Notes: a model not told the origin generated them from the sequence alone. Positions 17,787 through 26,657 are shown, numbered from the stretch's first letter. The stretch: DNA of 64,000 bases from Comamonas sp. GB3 AK4-5 (GCF_041320665.1 NZ_CP166730.1:124001-188000); one strand, 5' to 3'. Numbers and translations: made by a program.

Positions 17787-17817
17787 AAAAAGCCGCATCC
17801 CAGGATGCGGCTTTTTT
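17787..17817 (+). terminator. Rho-independent terminator after the 143-residue membrane protein
   Basis: A 10-bp perfect stem (agccgcatcc / ggatgcggct) with a 2-nt loop is followed by T6 and preceded by A4. It begins 25 bp after the stop codon. Confidence 0.93.
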
Positions 17818-17923
17818 GTTTTGGAAGAATCAAAACATATAGCGCCATGTGCTTATGGAATAAGCATATGCGGCCCTTATTCATGAGAATGGAGCACGCC
17901 GCATAAAACTGGCACAGCCTTAT

Positions 17924-17968
17924 CAGGGCACCGCGCAAGGGCCGCCCCGCAGCGCCTCAGGGGGGTGT
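17924..17968 (-). repeat. 3'-end repeat, copy 1 (short form), downstream of pckG
   Basis: Read on the minus strand it gives cccccctgaggcgct joined directly to gcggggcggcccttgcgcgg and tgccctg. It therefore has the head and tail of the element without the central C/G-tract hairpin. It begins within a few bases of the pckG stop codon and has the same orientation as pckG. Confidence 0.8.
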
Positions 17969-17969
17969 C

Positions 17970-19838
17970 TCAGGCACCCAGCCGCTGTTCCAACTGCACC
18001 TTGGCATCCAGCAAGGCCTGGGGCAGGCCCTGGGCCAGCTGCTCAAAATGGGCGCTGTGCAGCTGCAGCTCTTCGGCCCAGGCAGCCTTGTCGATGCTGG
18101 TCACGCTGGCGAACTGCTCGGCCGAGAAGTCCAGGCCGGTCCAGTTGATTTCGGCGTACTGCGGAGCCACGCCAAAAGCGGTGGTCTGCCCCTGCACGCT
18201 GCCTTCGATGCGGTCGATCATCCACTTCAGCACGCGCATGTTCTCGCCATAGCCGGGCCAGACGAACTTGCCGTCGGCATTCTTGCGGAACCAGTTGGTG
18301 GTGAAGATCTTGGGCAGCTGGGCGCCTTGCGCTTCGATCTTGGCGCCCAGGTCCAGCCAGTGCTGGAAATAGGCGCTCATGTTGTAGCCGGCAAAGGGCA
18401 GCATGGCGAAGGGGTCGCGGCGCACCACGCCCTGGGCGCCAAAGGCGGCGGCCGTGGTTTCAGAGCCCATGGTGGCGGCCATGTAGACGCCCTCGGTCCA
18501 GTTGCGGGCCTCGGTCACCAGCGGCACGGTGGTGGAGCGGCGGCCGCCAAAAATCATGGCGTCGATCTTCACGCCCTTGGGGTCGTCCCAAGCCTCGTCC
18601 AGCGCCGGGTTGTTGGTGGCGGCCACGGTGAAGCGGGCATTGGGGTGGGCTGCCTTGGCACCGGTTTCCTTGGCGATGGCGGGCGTCCAGTCCTGGCCCT
18701 TCCAGTCGATCAGGTGGTCAGGCAGCTTGCCCTGGTCTTTTTCCAGACCTTCCCACCACACATCGCCGTCGTCCGTCAGCGCCACGTTGGTGAAGATGAC
18801 GTCCTTGTCCAGGCTCTTCATGCAGTTCGGGTTGGTGAGCAGATTGGTGCCCGGCGCCACGCCGAAATAGCCCGCCTCGGGGTTGATGGCGCGCAAGCTG
18901 CCATCGGCCTGGGGCTTGATCCAGGCGATGTCGTCGCCAATGGTGGTGACGTTCCAGCCCGCAAAACCGGCAGGTGGCACCAGCATGGAGAAGTTGGTCT
19001 TGCCGCAGGCGCTGGGGAAGGCCGCTGCCACGTGGTATTTCTTGCCCTCGGGGTTGGTGACGCCCAGGATCAGCATGTGCTCGGCCAGCCAGCCTTGGTC
19101 ACGGCCCATGGTGGAGGCAATGCGCAGCGCAAAGCATTTCTTGCCCAGCAGGGCGTTGCCGCCGTAGCCCGAGCCATACGACCAGATCTCGCGCGTTTCC
19201 GGGTAGTGCACGATGTACTTGGTCGTGGGGTTGCAGGGCCAGCTGGTCTTGTCGGTCTCGCCTGCGGCCAGCGGTGCGCCCACGGTGTGCATGCAGGGCA
19301 CGAACTCGCCGTCTTCGCCGATCACGTCGTACACGGCACGTCCCATGCGCGTCATGATCTTCATGTTCACCGCCACATAGGCGCTGTCGGACAGCTCGAT
19401 GCCGATGTGGGCAATGGGCGAACCCAGCGGGCCCATGGAAAACGGCACCACATACATGGTGCGGCCTGCCATGCAGCCGTCAAACAGCGGCTGCAGCGTG
19501 GCGCGCATTTCGTTGGGCGCCATCCAGTTGTTGGTCGGGCCTGCGTCTTCCTTCTTGGCCGAGCAGATATAGGTGCGGTCTTCCACGCGGGCCACGTCCG
19601 AAGGATCGGACCAGGCCAGATAGCTGCCGGGGCGCTTGGCGGGGTTGAGCTTCTTGAAGGTGCCTGCATCCACCAGTTGCTGGCACAGCGCGTCGTATTC
19701 CGCTTGCGAGCCATCGCACCAATGGATCTTGGCGGGCTTGCACAGTGCGGCCATCTCGGCCACCCAGGCGATCAGCTTGGGGTTTTTGACGTAGGCAGGG
19801 GCTTGTACCTGCAGGGCCTGGGGGGCGTGGGCATTCAT
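17970..19838 (-). CDS. pckG: Phosphoenolpyruvate carboxykinase (GTP)
   Basis: 622 residues, the size of the GTP-dependent class (EC 4.1.1.32). It converts oxaloacetate + GTP to phosphoenolpyruvate for gluconeogenesis. The kinase P-loop [14 protein letters not shown] is at residues 273-286 and includes the hyper-reactive cysteine of this class. [20 protein letters not shown] and the guanine-binding region [19 protein letters not shown] also match. It is preceded by a clear ribosome-binding site (aggagac) and about 275 bp of non-coding DNA. It is probably monocistronic. Confidence 0.97.
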   Translation of the reverse strand: MNAHAPQALQVQAPAYVKNPKLIAWVAEMAALCKPAKIHWCDGSQAEYDALCQQLVDAGTFKKLNPAKRPGSYLAWSDPSDVARVEDRTYICSAKKEDAGPTNNWMAPNEMRATLQPLFDGCMAGRTMYVVPFSMGPLGSPIAHIGIELSDSAYVAVNMKIMTRMGRAVYDVIGEDGEFVPCMHTVGAPLAAGETDKTSWPCNPTTKYIVHYPETREIWSYGSGYGGNALLGKKCFALRIASTMGRDQGWLAEHMLILGVTNPEGKKYHVAAAFPSACGKTNFSMLVPPAGFAGWNVTTIGDDIAWIKPQADGSLRAINPEAGYFGVAPGTNLLTNPNCMKSLDKDVIFTNVALTDDGDVWWEGLEKDQGKLPDHLIDWKGQDWTPAIAKETGAKAAHPNARFTVAATNNPALDEAWDDPKGVKIDAMIFGGRRSTTVPLVTEARNWTEGVYMAATMGSETTAAAFGAQGVVRRDPFAMLPFAGYNMSAYFQHWLDLGAKIEAQGAQLPKIFTTNWFRKNADGKFVWPGYGENMRVLKWMIDRIEGSVQGQTTAFGVAPQYAEINWTGLDFSAEQFASVTSIDKAAWAEELQLHSAHFEQLAQGLPQALLDAKVQLEQRLGA

Positions 19839-20023
19839 CGAAAGGTCTCCTGATTGTGATTCAACGTGCTTGCCGAACCAGACTCAAAAAAAACGTGAGC
19901 GGGAGGGTGGTTGGGCAAGGGCGCTGACCTGCTGCATTGGCAGGAGCTGATCCGTGGGCGGTAGCTGGGAGAGCCATTCTAGGAAGGCAGCCGCAAAAAG
20001 CCAGTAGGGCGAAGGCAAAAACT

Positions 20024-20038
20024 ATGCATCATATGCAT
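20024..20038. promoter_or_regulatory. Perfect palindrome ATGCAT-CAT-ATGCAT upstream of pckG
   Basis: Two ATGCAT hexamers flank a central CAT, in an AT-rich patch 186 bp upstream of the pckG start and beyond the terminator of the small gene on its other side. It is a candidate operator or AT-rich promoter element. No known regulator's consensus was recognised. Confidence 0.35.
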
Positions 20039-20070
20039 CGATATATGTCTTTTTTGCGAATGCCGGGCGC

Positions 20071-20091
20071 AAAAAAAGCCCCTTGCGGGGC
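20071..20091 (-). terminator. Rho-independent terminator of the 50-residue membrane protein
   Basis: On the minus strand the stem gcccc / ggggc with a gcaa loop is followed by T7. It begins 25 bp after the stop of the small gene. The stem is short but the T-run is strong. Confidence 0.78.
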
Positions 20092-20115
20092 GGGGATGCG
20101 GCCGGGTGTGGGGCC

Positions 20116-20268
20116 TCAAGCCATGTTCACGGCGATAAAGGCCAACAAAAACATCATGATGGCTCCCACCAAGGGGATCACATAGGGGATGTAGGGCACC
20201 ACCGCTTCGGCGGCGTCGTCCGGGTCGATCTGGGGCTGGGCATCGTGGGCGGTGTGCTCATGGCTCAT
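20116..20268 (-). CDS. Small single-pass membrane protein, unknown function
   Basis: 50 residues from ATG 20268, which follows a Shine-Dalgarno-like aaggagtg. The N-terminal half is hydrophilic and acidic with histidines (SHEHTAHDAQPQIDPDDAAE). The C-terminal half is one hydrophobic helix (YVIPLVGAIMMFLLAFIAVN). Support for a real gene comes from the ribosome-binding site, its own terminator, and a plausible acidic-tail plus transmembrane design. It lies between pckG and ilvA on the same strand. No function can be assigned. Confidence 0.65.
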   Translation of the reverse strand: MSHEHTAHDAQPQIDPDDAAEAVVPYIPYVIPLVGAIMMFLLAFIAVNMA

Positions 20269-20400
20269 GCGTTCACTCCTTGCTCGGTGGCGCGGCGCAC
20301 CACATGCCAGCATTGTGAAAGCGCCGCTGACCCCTTGGCTACAGGGTTATCCACGCAGCGGTGTCGTCCTCCGCATGAAACTGGCGGGGCCCAAGTCAGA

Positions 20401-20475
20401 GACAGCGAGCAAGGGCCGCCCCGCAGCGAGGCTGTCGTCCCCTGGGGGAAGGCGCCGTAGGCGACTCAGGGGGGG
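20401..20475 (-). repeat. 3'-end repeat, copy 2, downstream of threonine ammonia-lyase
   Basis: On the minus strand it reads ccccccctgagtcgcctacg, then gcgccttcccccaggggacg, acagcctcgctgcggggcgg and cccttgctcgctgtc. It abuts the stop codon of the gene with no spacer and has that gene's orientation. The central cccccagggg forms a short hairpin. Confidence 0.85.
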
Positions 20476-21675
20476 TCAAGCTCGTTCTGCTTGCATCCCC
20501 GCCGCGCGCAGCGCCTCCAGCACCTGCTCCACATGCTGGGGGTTGCGGGTCTGCAGCACAAAGTCGATTTCCACATTCTGGGCGGCCAGCAGCGTGAAGG
20601 CACGCTGGTGGTGCACCTCCTCGATGTTCGCGCCGGCAGCGGCCACGGTGGCGGTGATCTGGGCCAGCACGCCGGGCACGTCGCGGGCGCTGACGCGTAT
20701 GCGTGCCAAGCGGCCGGAGCGCACCATGCCGCGCTCGATGATGGCGGCCAGCAGCAGCGGGTCGATGTTGCCGCCGGACAGGATCAGGCCCACTTTCTGG
20801 CCCAGGAACTTGTCGCGGTGGCGGATCAGCGCTGCCAGGCCCGCAGCGCCCGCGCCCTCCACCAGGGTTTTTTCAATCTCCAGCAGCATCAGCACGGCCT
20901 GCTCCACATCGCCCTCGTCCACCAGCAGCAGCTCGTCCACCTGCTGGCGCACGACTTCGCGGGTGATGAGCCCTGCCGTGGCCACGGCAATGCCCTCGGC
21001 AATCGTGGACTGGCCCATGGGCAGCTCCGTGCCCTGCACGGCGTTGAGCATGGACGGAAAGCGCTGCGTCTGCACGCCCACCACGCGTATGCCGGGTTTG
21101 AGGGCCTTGGCTGCGGTGGCCACGCCGGCAATCAAGCCGCCGCCGCCCACGGCCACTACCAGGGTCTCCAGATCGGGTTGTGCGGCCAGCATTTCCATGG
21201 CCACCGTGCCCTGGCCGGCGGCCACGGCCTCGTCGTCAAACGGGTGCACAAAGGTGAGGTTGTGTGCCTCGGCCAGTTGGTAGGCATGCTGGCGGGCTTC
21301 TTCCAGCGTGTCACCGTGCAGCAGCACCTCGGCGCCAAAGCCGCGGGTGCGCTCCACCTTCACCCCGGGCGTGAAGCGCGGCATCACGATCACGGCGCGC
21401 AGGCCCATGCGCTGCGCGTGATAGGCCACACCCTGGGCGTGGTTGCCGGCGCTCATGGCAATCACGCCGCGTGCTTTTTCCTCGCTGCTTAACAGCTGCA
21501 GGCGGTTGCTGGCGCCGCGCTCCTTGAACGAGGCGGTGAACTGCAGGTTCTCGAACTTGAGAAACACCTGGGCGCCCACGATGTGCGAGAGCGTCTGCGA
21601 TTCGACGCAAGGGGTTTGCAGCACCTGGTCACGCAGGCGGGTGGAGGCAGCTTGGATGTCGGCGTAGGTCAGCAT
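20476..21675 (-). CDS. ilvA: Threonine ammonia-lyase
   Basis: 399 residues: a PLP fold-type II catalytic domain (about 1-320) plus one C-terminal ACT domain (about 325-399, RIRVSARDVPGVLAQITATV). The PLP lysine is in TASFKERGASNRL and the phosphate loop is VGGGGLIAG. It deaminates threonine (and serine) to 2-oxobutyrate (EC 4.3.1.19). The single short ACT domain and the length resemble the TdcB/catabolic-like type rather than the 500-residue biosynthetic IlvA, so its role (isoleucine supply or catabolism) is open. Confidence 0.9.
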   Translation of the reverse strand: MLTYADIQAASTRLRDQVLQTPCVESQTLSHIVGAQVFLKFENLQFTASFKERGASNRLQLLSSEEKARGVIAMSAGNHAQGVAYHAQRMGLRAVIVMPRFTPGVKVERTRGFGAEVLLHGDTLEEARQHAYQLAEAHNLTFVHPFDDEAVAAGQGTVAMEMLAAQPDLETLVVAVGGGGLIAGVATAAKALKPGIRVVGVQTQRFPSMLNAVQGTELPMGQSTIAEGIAVATAGLITREVVRQQVDELLLVDEGDVEQAVLMLLEIEKTLVEGAGAAGLAALIRHRDKFLGQKVGLILSGGNIDPLLLAAIIERGMVRSGRLARIRVSARDVPGVLAQITATVAAAGANIEEVHHQRAFTLLAAQNVEIDFVLQTRNPQHVEQVLEALRAAGMQAERA

Positions 21676-21767
21676 GGTGCGGCCATTGTGGCGCAGGCCG
21701 GCCGGGCATGGAGGCCGGCCTGAATGTGGCTTTTGCTGCCAAGGGGGCGGGCGGCAGGCTTGTTATC

Positions 21768-21786
21768 TAAAATAGGAATCATTATC
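21768..21786 (+). promoter_or_regulatory. Fur-box-like site upstream of the AraC regulator gene
   Basis: taaaataggaatcattatc matches 14 of 19 positions of the Fur consensus GATAATGATAATCATTATC. The right half is perfect. It lies 20 bp before the ATG at 21807, consistent with iron repression. Confidence 0.72.
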
Positions 21787-21806
21787 AAAAACTTGTTGGG
21801 CAGGGC

Positions 21807-22823
21807 ATGGCTTCTCTCTTGGCTTGCCGCCCGCCGCGCTGGATGGGGCTGGGCACTTTGCGCGCATGCGACTTTGGCGCGCCGGACCTCAGTTTTCTCG
21901 ATGCCGAGGTCCAGGCGCAACAGGTGTTGATGGCAGGCCATGTGCAGGCCCTGCAACTGCAGCGCGGTCTGTGGTTGCATGGGGTGGAGGCCAGCGATTT
22001 GTGTACGCTGCGCTCCAGCGTACCGGCCGAACCCGGCCTGCATCTGGTGGTGCTGCTGGAAGGACGGGTGGACGTGGCCTTTGGCGGGCAGCGCCTGCAG
22101 ATGCAGGTCGACCCGCTGGCAGGGCCCCAGACCGGGGCCTGCGGAGCCGTGGTGCACTCACGTCCCGGCGATGCCTTTGTGCGCCGCTGGCAGCGTGGCA
22201 AATACGAGCGCAAGCTCAGCCTGAGCGTGGAGCCCTGCTGGCTGGAGGCCCAGACCCTGGATGGGGCCGCCCTGCCATTGCTGCGCCACTGGCGTCAACA
22301 CCAGCAGTTGGTCATCCGCCCATGGCAGCCTTCGGTGCGTGCCGTGGCCGTGGCCGAGCAAATCATCCAGCTGGCACGTGAAGGCAAGGCGCCGGTGCTG
22401 CTGCTCAGCCGTGCGCTGGAGCTGGTGCATGAGGCCTTGCAGTCGCTGGTGGAAAGCGGTCAGGCCCTGAAAGCACAGAGCGCCCCGCCAGTGCTGGGCC
22501 TGCGCGAGCACCAGCGCCTGATGCGGCTCAAGGCGGTGTTGGACAGCGAGACCGAGTGCTTTCGGCCCCTGGCCGATATTGCGCGGGACATCGGCCTTAG
22601 CCCCAGCGCGCTGCAACGCCAGTTTCGCCAGGTGTTTGGCAGCAGCATGGACGAGTACCGCCGCGATCAGCGCCTGGAACGCGCCTGGGCCCAGCTGGAG
22701 CAGACCGGGCGCAGCGTGTCCGAGGTTGCCCATGCGGCCGGCTATACCAGCGCGGCCAATTTCTCCACGGCCTTCAAACGGCGCTATGGCATATCGCCGA
22801 AGTGGGTGCGGGGGAAAATTTAA
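21807..22823 (+). CDS. AraC-family transcriptional regulator (PchR-like)
   Basis: 338 residues. The last 100 form the double helix-turn-helix AraC domain (PLADIARDIGLSPSALQRQF, VSEVAHAAGYTSAANFSTAF, then RRYGISPKWVR). The N-terminal 220 residues form an effector domain like that of PchR-type regulators, which activate siderophore-receptor genes on binding a ferric siderophore. The Fur-like box upstream and the TonB receptor plus siderophore reductase downstream support that role. The inducing siderophore is unknown. Confidence 0.85.
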   Translation: MASLLACRPPRWMGLGTLRACDFGAPDLSFLDAEVQAQQVLMAGHVQALQLQRGLWLHGVEASDLCTLRSSVPAEPGLHLVVLLEGRVDVAFGGQRLQMQVDPLAGPQTGACGAVVHSRPGDAFVRRWQRGKYERKLSLSVEPCWLEAQTLDGAALPLLRHWRQHQQLVIRPWQPSVRAVAVAEQIIQLAREGKAPVLLLSRALELVHEALQSLVESGQALKAQSAPPVLGLREHQRLMRLKAVLDSETECFRPLADIARDIGLSPSALQRQFRQVFGSSMDEYRRDQRLERAWAQLEQTGRSVSEVAHAAGYTSAANFSTAFKRRYGISPKWVRGKI

Positions 22824-22902
22824 CCCCCTGAGGCGCTTTGCGCCTTCCCCCAAGGGGGGGGACGGCATCTTCGCTGCGGGGCGGCCCTTGCTGGATGCCT
22901 CT
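22824..22902 (+). repeat. 3'-end repeat, copy 3, after the AraC gene
   Basis: It starts at the base after the TAA stop: ccccctgaggcgctttgcgc, cttcccccaagggggggacg, gcatcttcgctgcggggcgg, cccttgctgg. It opens a 508-bp non-coding stretch (22824-23331) that also holds a detached repeat tail (23014-23056) and a Fur-like box (23171-23191). Confidence 0.87.
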
Positions 22903-23013
22903 GAGATGGGCTCTGCCAGTTTGGAATGCTGCGAGCTATGGATTGGCTCTTTGCCCTGTTGAGGCTATCCCGGTGGGCACTGCCTTTGTGGAAAAGACAG
23001 CATCCACGTTGCA

Positions 23014-23056
23014 GGGAGGCGGCCCTTGCTCGCTGTCCCAGGCTGGGGGCGTGCGG
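23014..23056 (+). repeat. Detached tail fragment of the 3'-end repeat
   Basis: gggaggcggcccttgctcgc followed by tgtcccaggctgggggcgtg closely matches the tail of the copy after the FliK-like gene (about 57006-57048). The head is missing. It suggests an older copy truncated or split by rearrangement. Confidence 0.6.
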
Positions 23057-23170
23057 GTTTAGACGCCGTGGAGATGGTGGCAGGTGATGAGGGCGTGGAG
23101 AGTTGAGTGGGCGCGGCATGTCTGCTCGATGGAGCAGAGGGTGTGCTTGCTTGGACTTTGCTGAAAACGC

Positions 23171-23191
23171 AAATGAAAATCGTTTTCGATT
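23171..23191 (+). promoter_or_regulatory. Fur-box-like palindrome upstream of the FepA/CirA-like receptor
   Basis: aaatgaaaatcgttttcgat is a near-palindrome (GAAAATCGTTTTC core) resembling Fur hexamer arrays. It lies about 140 bp before the receptor ATG. A long leader of that size leaves room for an AraC/PchR-type activator site. Confidence 0.6.
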
Positions 23192-23331
23192 GTGGCGCAA
23201 ACATCTGCGCGGCTGGCGCAAACCACGGGGTGGGAGGGCGGTGCTGGAATCGACGGCTGTCATGCCGGGCCGTTGGGGTCCGGCGCATCCATGGCCCGGA
23301 GTGGGGTCATGCAACAGCGCGTGGAACAGCT

Positions 23332-25416
23332 ATGCAAACAAAGAAAAAAACGGCGGCGGCAGCTGCCTGGGGCCTGAAGGTAGGGGTGATGACCTTGGCG
23401 AGTGCCGCGACAGCGGCCTGGGGTCAGCAGGCGTCGTCGGAGGCGGATGCCCAGCTGGAGGCCGTGGTGGTCACGGCCAGCGGGGTTCAGCAGCGCATCA
23501 AGGATGCGCCGGCCTCGATCAGCGTGCTCACCCAGGAAGACCTGCAAAAGGGCAATTACCAGTCGGTGGCCGATGCTGTGCGCCATGTGGAAGGCGTGGC
23601 CGTGGTCGGGGACGGACCCAACACCACGGACATCATGATCCGCGGCCTGCCCGGCGAATACACGCTGATTCTCATCGACGGCCAGCGCCAGAACACGCGC
23701 GAGACCATGAACCGTGGCACCACGGGCGTGCAGGCCAATCTGCTGCCGCCGCTGTCGGCCATCGAGCGCATCGAGGTGGTGCGCGGCCCCATGTCCTCGC
23801 TCTATGGTGCCGATGCCATGGGTGGTGTGATCAACATCATCACCAAGAAAGTGCCGGCACGCTGGAGCGGCAGCGTGGCCGGCTCCATGACCCTGCAGGG
23901 CGACCATGACTATGGCAACACGCGCGGCGGCGAGTTCTGGCTGGGTGGCCCCATTCAAAGCGATGTGCTGGGCCTGCAGGTCTGGGGCAAGACCGAAAAC
24001 CGCAGCGAGGCCGGCAACCATTACCCGGCGGCCGACAGCGCCTTTGGCCGCGACAACCGCAGCCTGGGCGCCAAGCTCACGGCGCGGCCCGACAGCCGCC
24101 AGGAAATCGTGTTCGACGTGGGTACCGAAGACACCACCACCGAAACCACACCGGGCCGCTCCATCCTGCCCAGCCAGGACTGGAGCAAGACGCGCCACAC
24201 GCGCGAGCATTACGGCATCACCCACAACGGGCGCTGGAGCTTTGGTCAGAGCAAGCTGGCGCTGTACCGCGAAGTGGGCAAGAACGAGAGCTGGCCCCAG
24301 GCCCAGAACTACAGCCAGCGTGAAGTGACCAACACCACCTTGGACGGCAATCTGACCCTGCCCGTGGCCAACCACCTGCTGCGCCTGGGCGGCCAGTACC
24401 AGCGCGTGGCCCTGGATGGCATTCGCAACGAGGCCACGGTGGGCGGCTACCCGGTCAACGTCAACAGCGTCTCCCTGAACAACTATGCATTGTTCCTGGA
24501 AGACGACTGGCTGCTGACCGAACGCCTGACCCTCACCGGTGGCGTGCGCATGGATGATGACGAGCGCCATGGCCGTCACTGGTCGCCGCGCCTGTATGGC
24601 GTCTACCACGCCAGCGATGCGCTCACGCTGCGCGGCGGCGTGACCACGGGCTTCAAGGCCCCTTCCATACGCCAGAGCACGGCCGGCTATTGCATGAGCA
24701 CAGGTGGGAACTCGGGCTTTCGCGGCCCGCTGTGCGGCAACCCCGACCTCAAGCCCGAAACCAGCACCACCCAGGAGCTGGGCTTGGGCTATGAATGGGC
24801 GCCGGCCAGCCGCTTCACGGCCACGCTGTTCAACACCAACTTCAAGAACAAGGTCGTGAGCTTTGACACCGGCAAGCCCGACCCCATGAACCCTACTTCC
24901 GCCAACCACCTCTATGTCTACGACAACGTGGACAAGGTGCGTATACGCGGTCTGGAAATGGGCCTGCAGCTGCCGCTGGCCAAGGCCTTGAGCCTGAATG
25001 CCAACTACACCTACACCCAGTCGCGCCGCAAGGGTGGCACGGAGACGGCGTTTGACGGTTCCTCACTGGATGGCAAGCCGCTGGAGAAAACGCCCAAGCA
25101 CATGCTCAACGCCCAGCTGGACTGGCAGACCACGGAGCGTTTGAACAGCTTTGCGCGCCTGAACTTCATGGGCAAGGCCTCTTATGCCGCCTTCCGCAAC
25201 GGCGCGCGCGGCGTGCGCGAGCGCGGCAGCTCGGCCACGCTGGACTTGGGCGGCAGCTACCAGCTGGTCAAGGATGTGTCGCTGCGCTTTGCCCTGCTCA
25301 ATCTGACCGACCGCAAGGTGCCGGTGGATCTGCGTGAACGCAACACCGGCCTGAGCGGCAACTGGATGGCGGATGAAGGTCGACGCCTGTGGGTGGGCGT
25401 CAACGCCAGCTTCTGA
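23332..25416 (+). CDS. TonB-dependent outer-membrane receptor (FepA/CirA type)
   Basis: 694 residues. A signal peptide covers about residues 1-32 (WGLKVGVMTLASAATAAWGQ). A TonB box/plug region follows (LEAVVVTASGVQQRIKDAPA, IERIEVVRGPMSSLYGADAM, GGVINIITK), then the 22-strand barrel ending in the typical aromatic C terminus (RLWVGVNASF). No N-terminal signalling (STN) domain is present, so control probably comes from Fur and the AraC regulator. FepA/CirA-like plugs usually take catecholate siderophores, but ligand assignment by sequence alone is weak. The siderophore-reductase gene follows after 44 bp. Confidence 0.93.
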   Translation: MQTKKKTAAAAAWGLKVGVMTLASAATAAWGQQASSEADAQLEAVVVTASGVQQRIKDAPASISVLTQEDLQKGNYQSVADAVRHVEGVAVVGDGPNTTDIMIRGLPGEYTLILIDGQRQNTRETMNRGTTGVQANLLPPLSAIERIEVVRGPMSSLYGADAMGGVINIITKKVPARWSGSVAGSMTLQGDHDYGNTRGGEFWLGGPIQSDVLGLQVWGKTENRSEAGNHYPAADSAFGRDNRSLGAKLTARPDSRQEIVFDVGTEDTTTETTPGRSILPSQDWSKTRHTREHYGITHNGRWSFGQSKLALYREVGKNESWPQAQNYSQREVTNTTLDGNLTLPVANHLLRLGGQYQRVALDGIRNEATVGGYPVNVNSVSLNNYALFLEDDWLLTERLTLTGGVRMDDDERHGRHWSPRLYGVYHASDALTLRGGVTTGFKAPSIRQSTAGYCMSTGGNSGFRGPLCGNPDLKPETSTTQELGLGYEWAPASRFTATLFNTNFKNKVVSFDTGKPDPMNPTSANHLYVYDNVDKVRIRGLEMGLQLPLAKALSLNANYTYTQSRRKGGTETAFDGSSLDGKPLEKTPKHMLNAQLDWQTTERLNSFARLNFMGKASYAAFRNGARGVRERGSSATLDLGGSYQLVKDVSLRFALLNLTDRKVPVDLRERNTGLSGNWMADEGRRLWVGVNASF

Positions 25417-25460
25417 GAGTGTGAACACGCTCTAAGTTCATCCCAAGTTATGGAGAAAGA

Positions 25461-26555
25461 ATGGAAACGACATGGCTGAAAGCCCAGACCTCGGTGCTGC
25501 AGGAAAGCGCCGGGCAGGCCCTGGCGCTGATCGTCGAGCATATGCAGGAGCATGACCTGGCCGTGCGCCAGGAGGGCGAGCTCTGGCTGGTGGACTACGG
25601 GCAGGGCCAAGGCATTCTGTGGCACGAAGCGGACGGTGTGCATGCGATTGCCAAGGCCCCCAGCATGGAGGGTCTGCAGGACATGAAGCTCATGCTGGCC
25701 CACCTGATCCTGGAGGCCACGGGGGGCGCCGATAACTCCCTGGCATGGGAGGGCGATGGTGCGGCCCTGCAACGCCCGCCGGCCTTCAGGCTGCTCACGG
25801 TGCTGCAGGTGCGGGACCTGACCCCGCATATGCGGCGCGTGCGCTTTGGCTGTGACGACCTGGCGCGCTATGCCCAGGACGCCAACATCCACTGCAAGCT
25901 GCTGTTTCCCCAGCAGGGCGAGCAGGCCCCCGAATGGCCCACGCTGTCGGCCAGCGGCATGCTCAAGCTGCCCCAGGGCGACAAGCGCCTGGACATGCGC
26001 ACCTACACCATACGGGCCATTGATGGCGCTGCGGGCTGGCTGGAGGTGGACTTTGTGCTGCACGCGGATGCCGGCCCGGGATCGGCATGGGCCACCAATG
26101 CCCAGCCCGGGCAGTTGGTGGGCATGAGCGGCCCTGGCGGGCGCACGGCCACGCCTGCCGACTGGATGCTGCTGGCTGCCGACGACACCGGTCTGCCCGC
26201 CATGCTGCGTGTGGCCGCCAGCCTGCCGGCCCATGTCTGCGGCCATGTCTTCGCGGAAGTCCACGACGGGCGCGACGAGCAAGTCGTTGCAGCCCCTGCG
26301 GGCCTGCAATGGCACTGGCTGCACCGCGGCCAGGCCAGGGCCGGCTCGCTGCTGCTGCCCGCTCTGCGCAGCGTAACTTGGCCTGCCCAGGGCGAAGGTC
26401 ACAGCCGCTTTGTCTGGGCCGCAGGCGAGTTCGAGGCCGCCCAGTCCATACGCCAATGGGCGCGCGATGCATGCGGCCTGGCCAAGAACGAGCAACTGGT
26501 CGTGGCGTACTGGCGCCAGGGGATGAGCGAGGCGGAGTTCAAGCGCGCTGCCTGA
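25461..26555 (+). CDS. Siderophore-interacting protein (ferric-siderophore reductase) with N-terminal DUF2218 domain
   Basis: 364 residues in two parts. Residues 1-90 (TTWLKAQTSVLQESAGQALA, ending MLAHLILEAT) resemble DUF2218. From about residue 108 is a SIP flavoreductase: FAD-binding barrel with RTYTIR (near 178) and NAD(P)H-binding C-terminal domain (ADDTGLPAMLRVAASLPAH, FVWAAGEFEAAQSIRQW). It releases iron from imported siderophores in the cytosol using NAD(P)H. It follows the receptor and is probably co-transcribed with it. Its TGA stop lies inside the first bases of a 3'-end repeat. Confidence 0.88.
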   Translation: METTWLKAQTSVLQESAGQALALIVEHMQEHDLAVRQEGELWLVDYGQGQGILWHEADGVHAIAKAPSMEGLQDMKLMLAHLILEATGGADNSLAWEGDGAALQRPPAFRLLTVLQVRDLTPHMRRVRFGCDDLARYAQDANIHCKLLFPQQGEQAPEWPTLSASGMLKLPQGDKRLDMRTYTIRAIDGAAGWLEVDFVLHADAGPGSAWATNAQPGQLVGMSGPGGRTATPADWMLLAADDTGLPAMLRVAASLPAHVCGHVFAEVHDGRDEQVVAAPAGLQWHWLHRGQARAGSLLLPALRSVTWPAQGEGHSRFVWAAGEFEAAQSIRQWARDACGLAKNEQLVVAYWRQGMSEAEFKRAA

Positions 26556-26625
26556 GGCGCTTTGTGCCGCCTCCTGGAAAGGGGGCGGCATTCTCACAGC
26601 GGGCAGCCCTTGCTGTATGCGATCC
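26551..26625 (+). repeat. 3'-end repeat, copy 4; it supplies the stop codon of the siderophore reductase
   Basis: cctgaggcgctttgtgccgc, ctcctggaaagggggcggca, ttctcacagcgggcagccct, tgctg is a diverged copy. The TGA inside its conserved cctgag head is the stop codon of the preceding gene, so the element overlaps coding sequence. Confidence 0.78.
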
Positions 26626-26657
26626 CCGCGCCGTAGCGCTGGGATCGCAGCTGCGCT

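Noticed and set aside
18048..19853. A 601-codon plus-strand open frame across pckG
   Set aside because: It is the exact antisense of pckG, rich in Gly/His/Ala/Gln with no family signature, as expected for the antisense frame of a high-GC gene.
23260..24909. 549-codon minus-strand frame in the FepA/CirA-like receptor
   Set aside because: Antisense of a complete TonB receptor with clear plug and barrel; no independent features.
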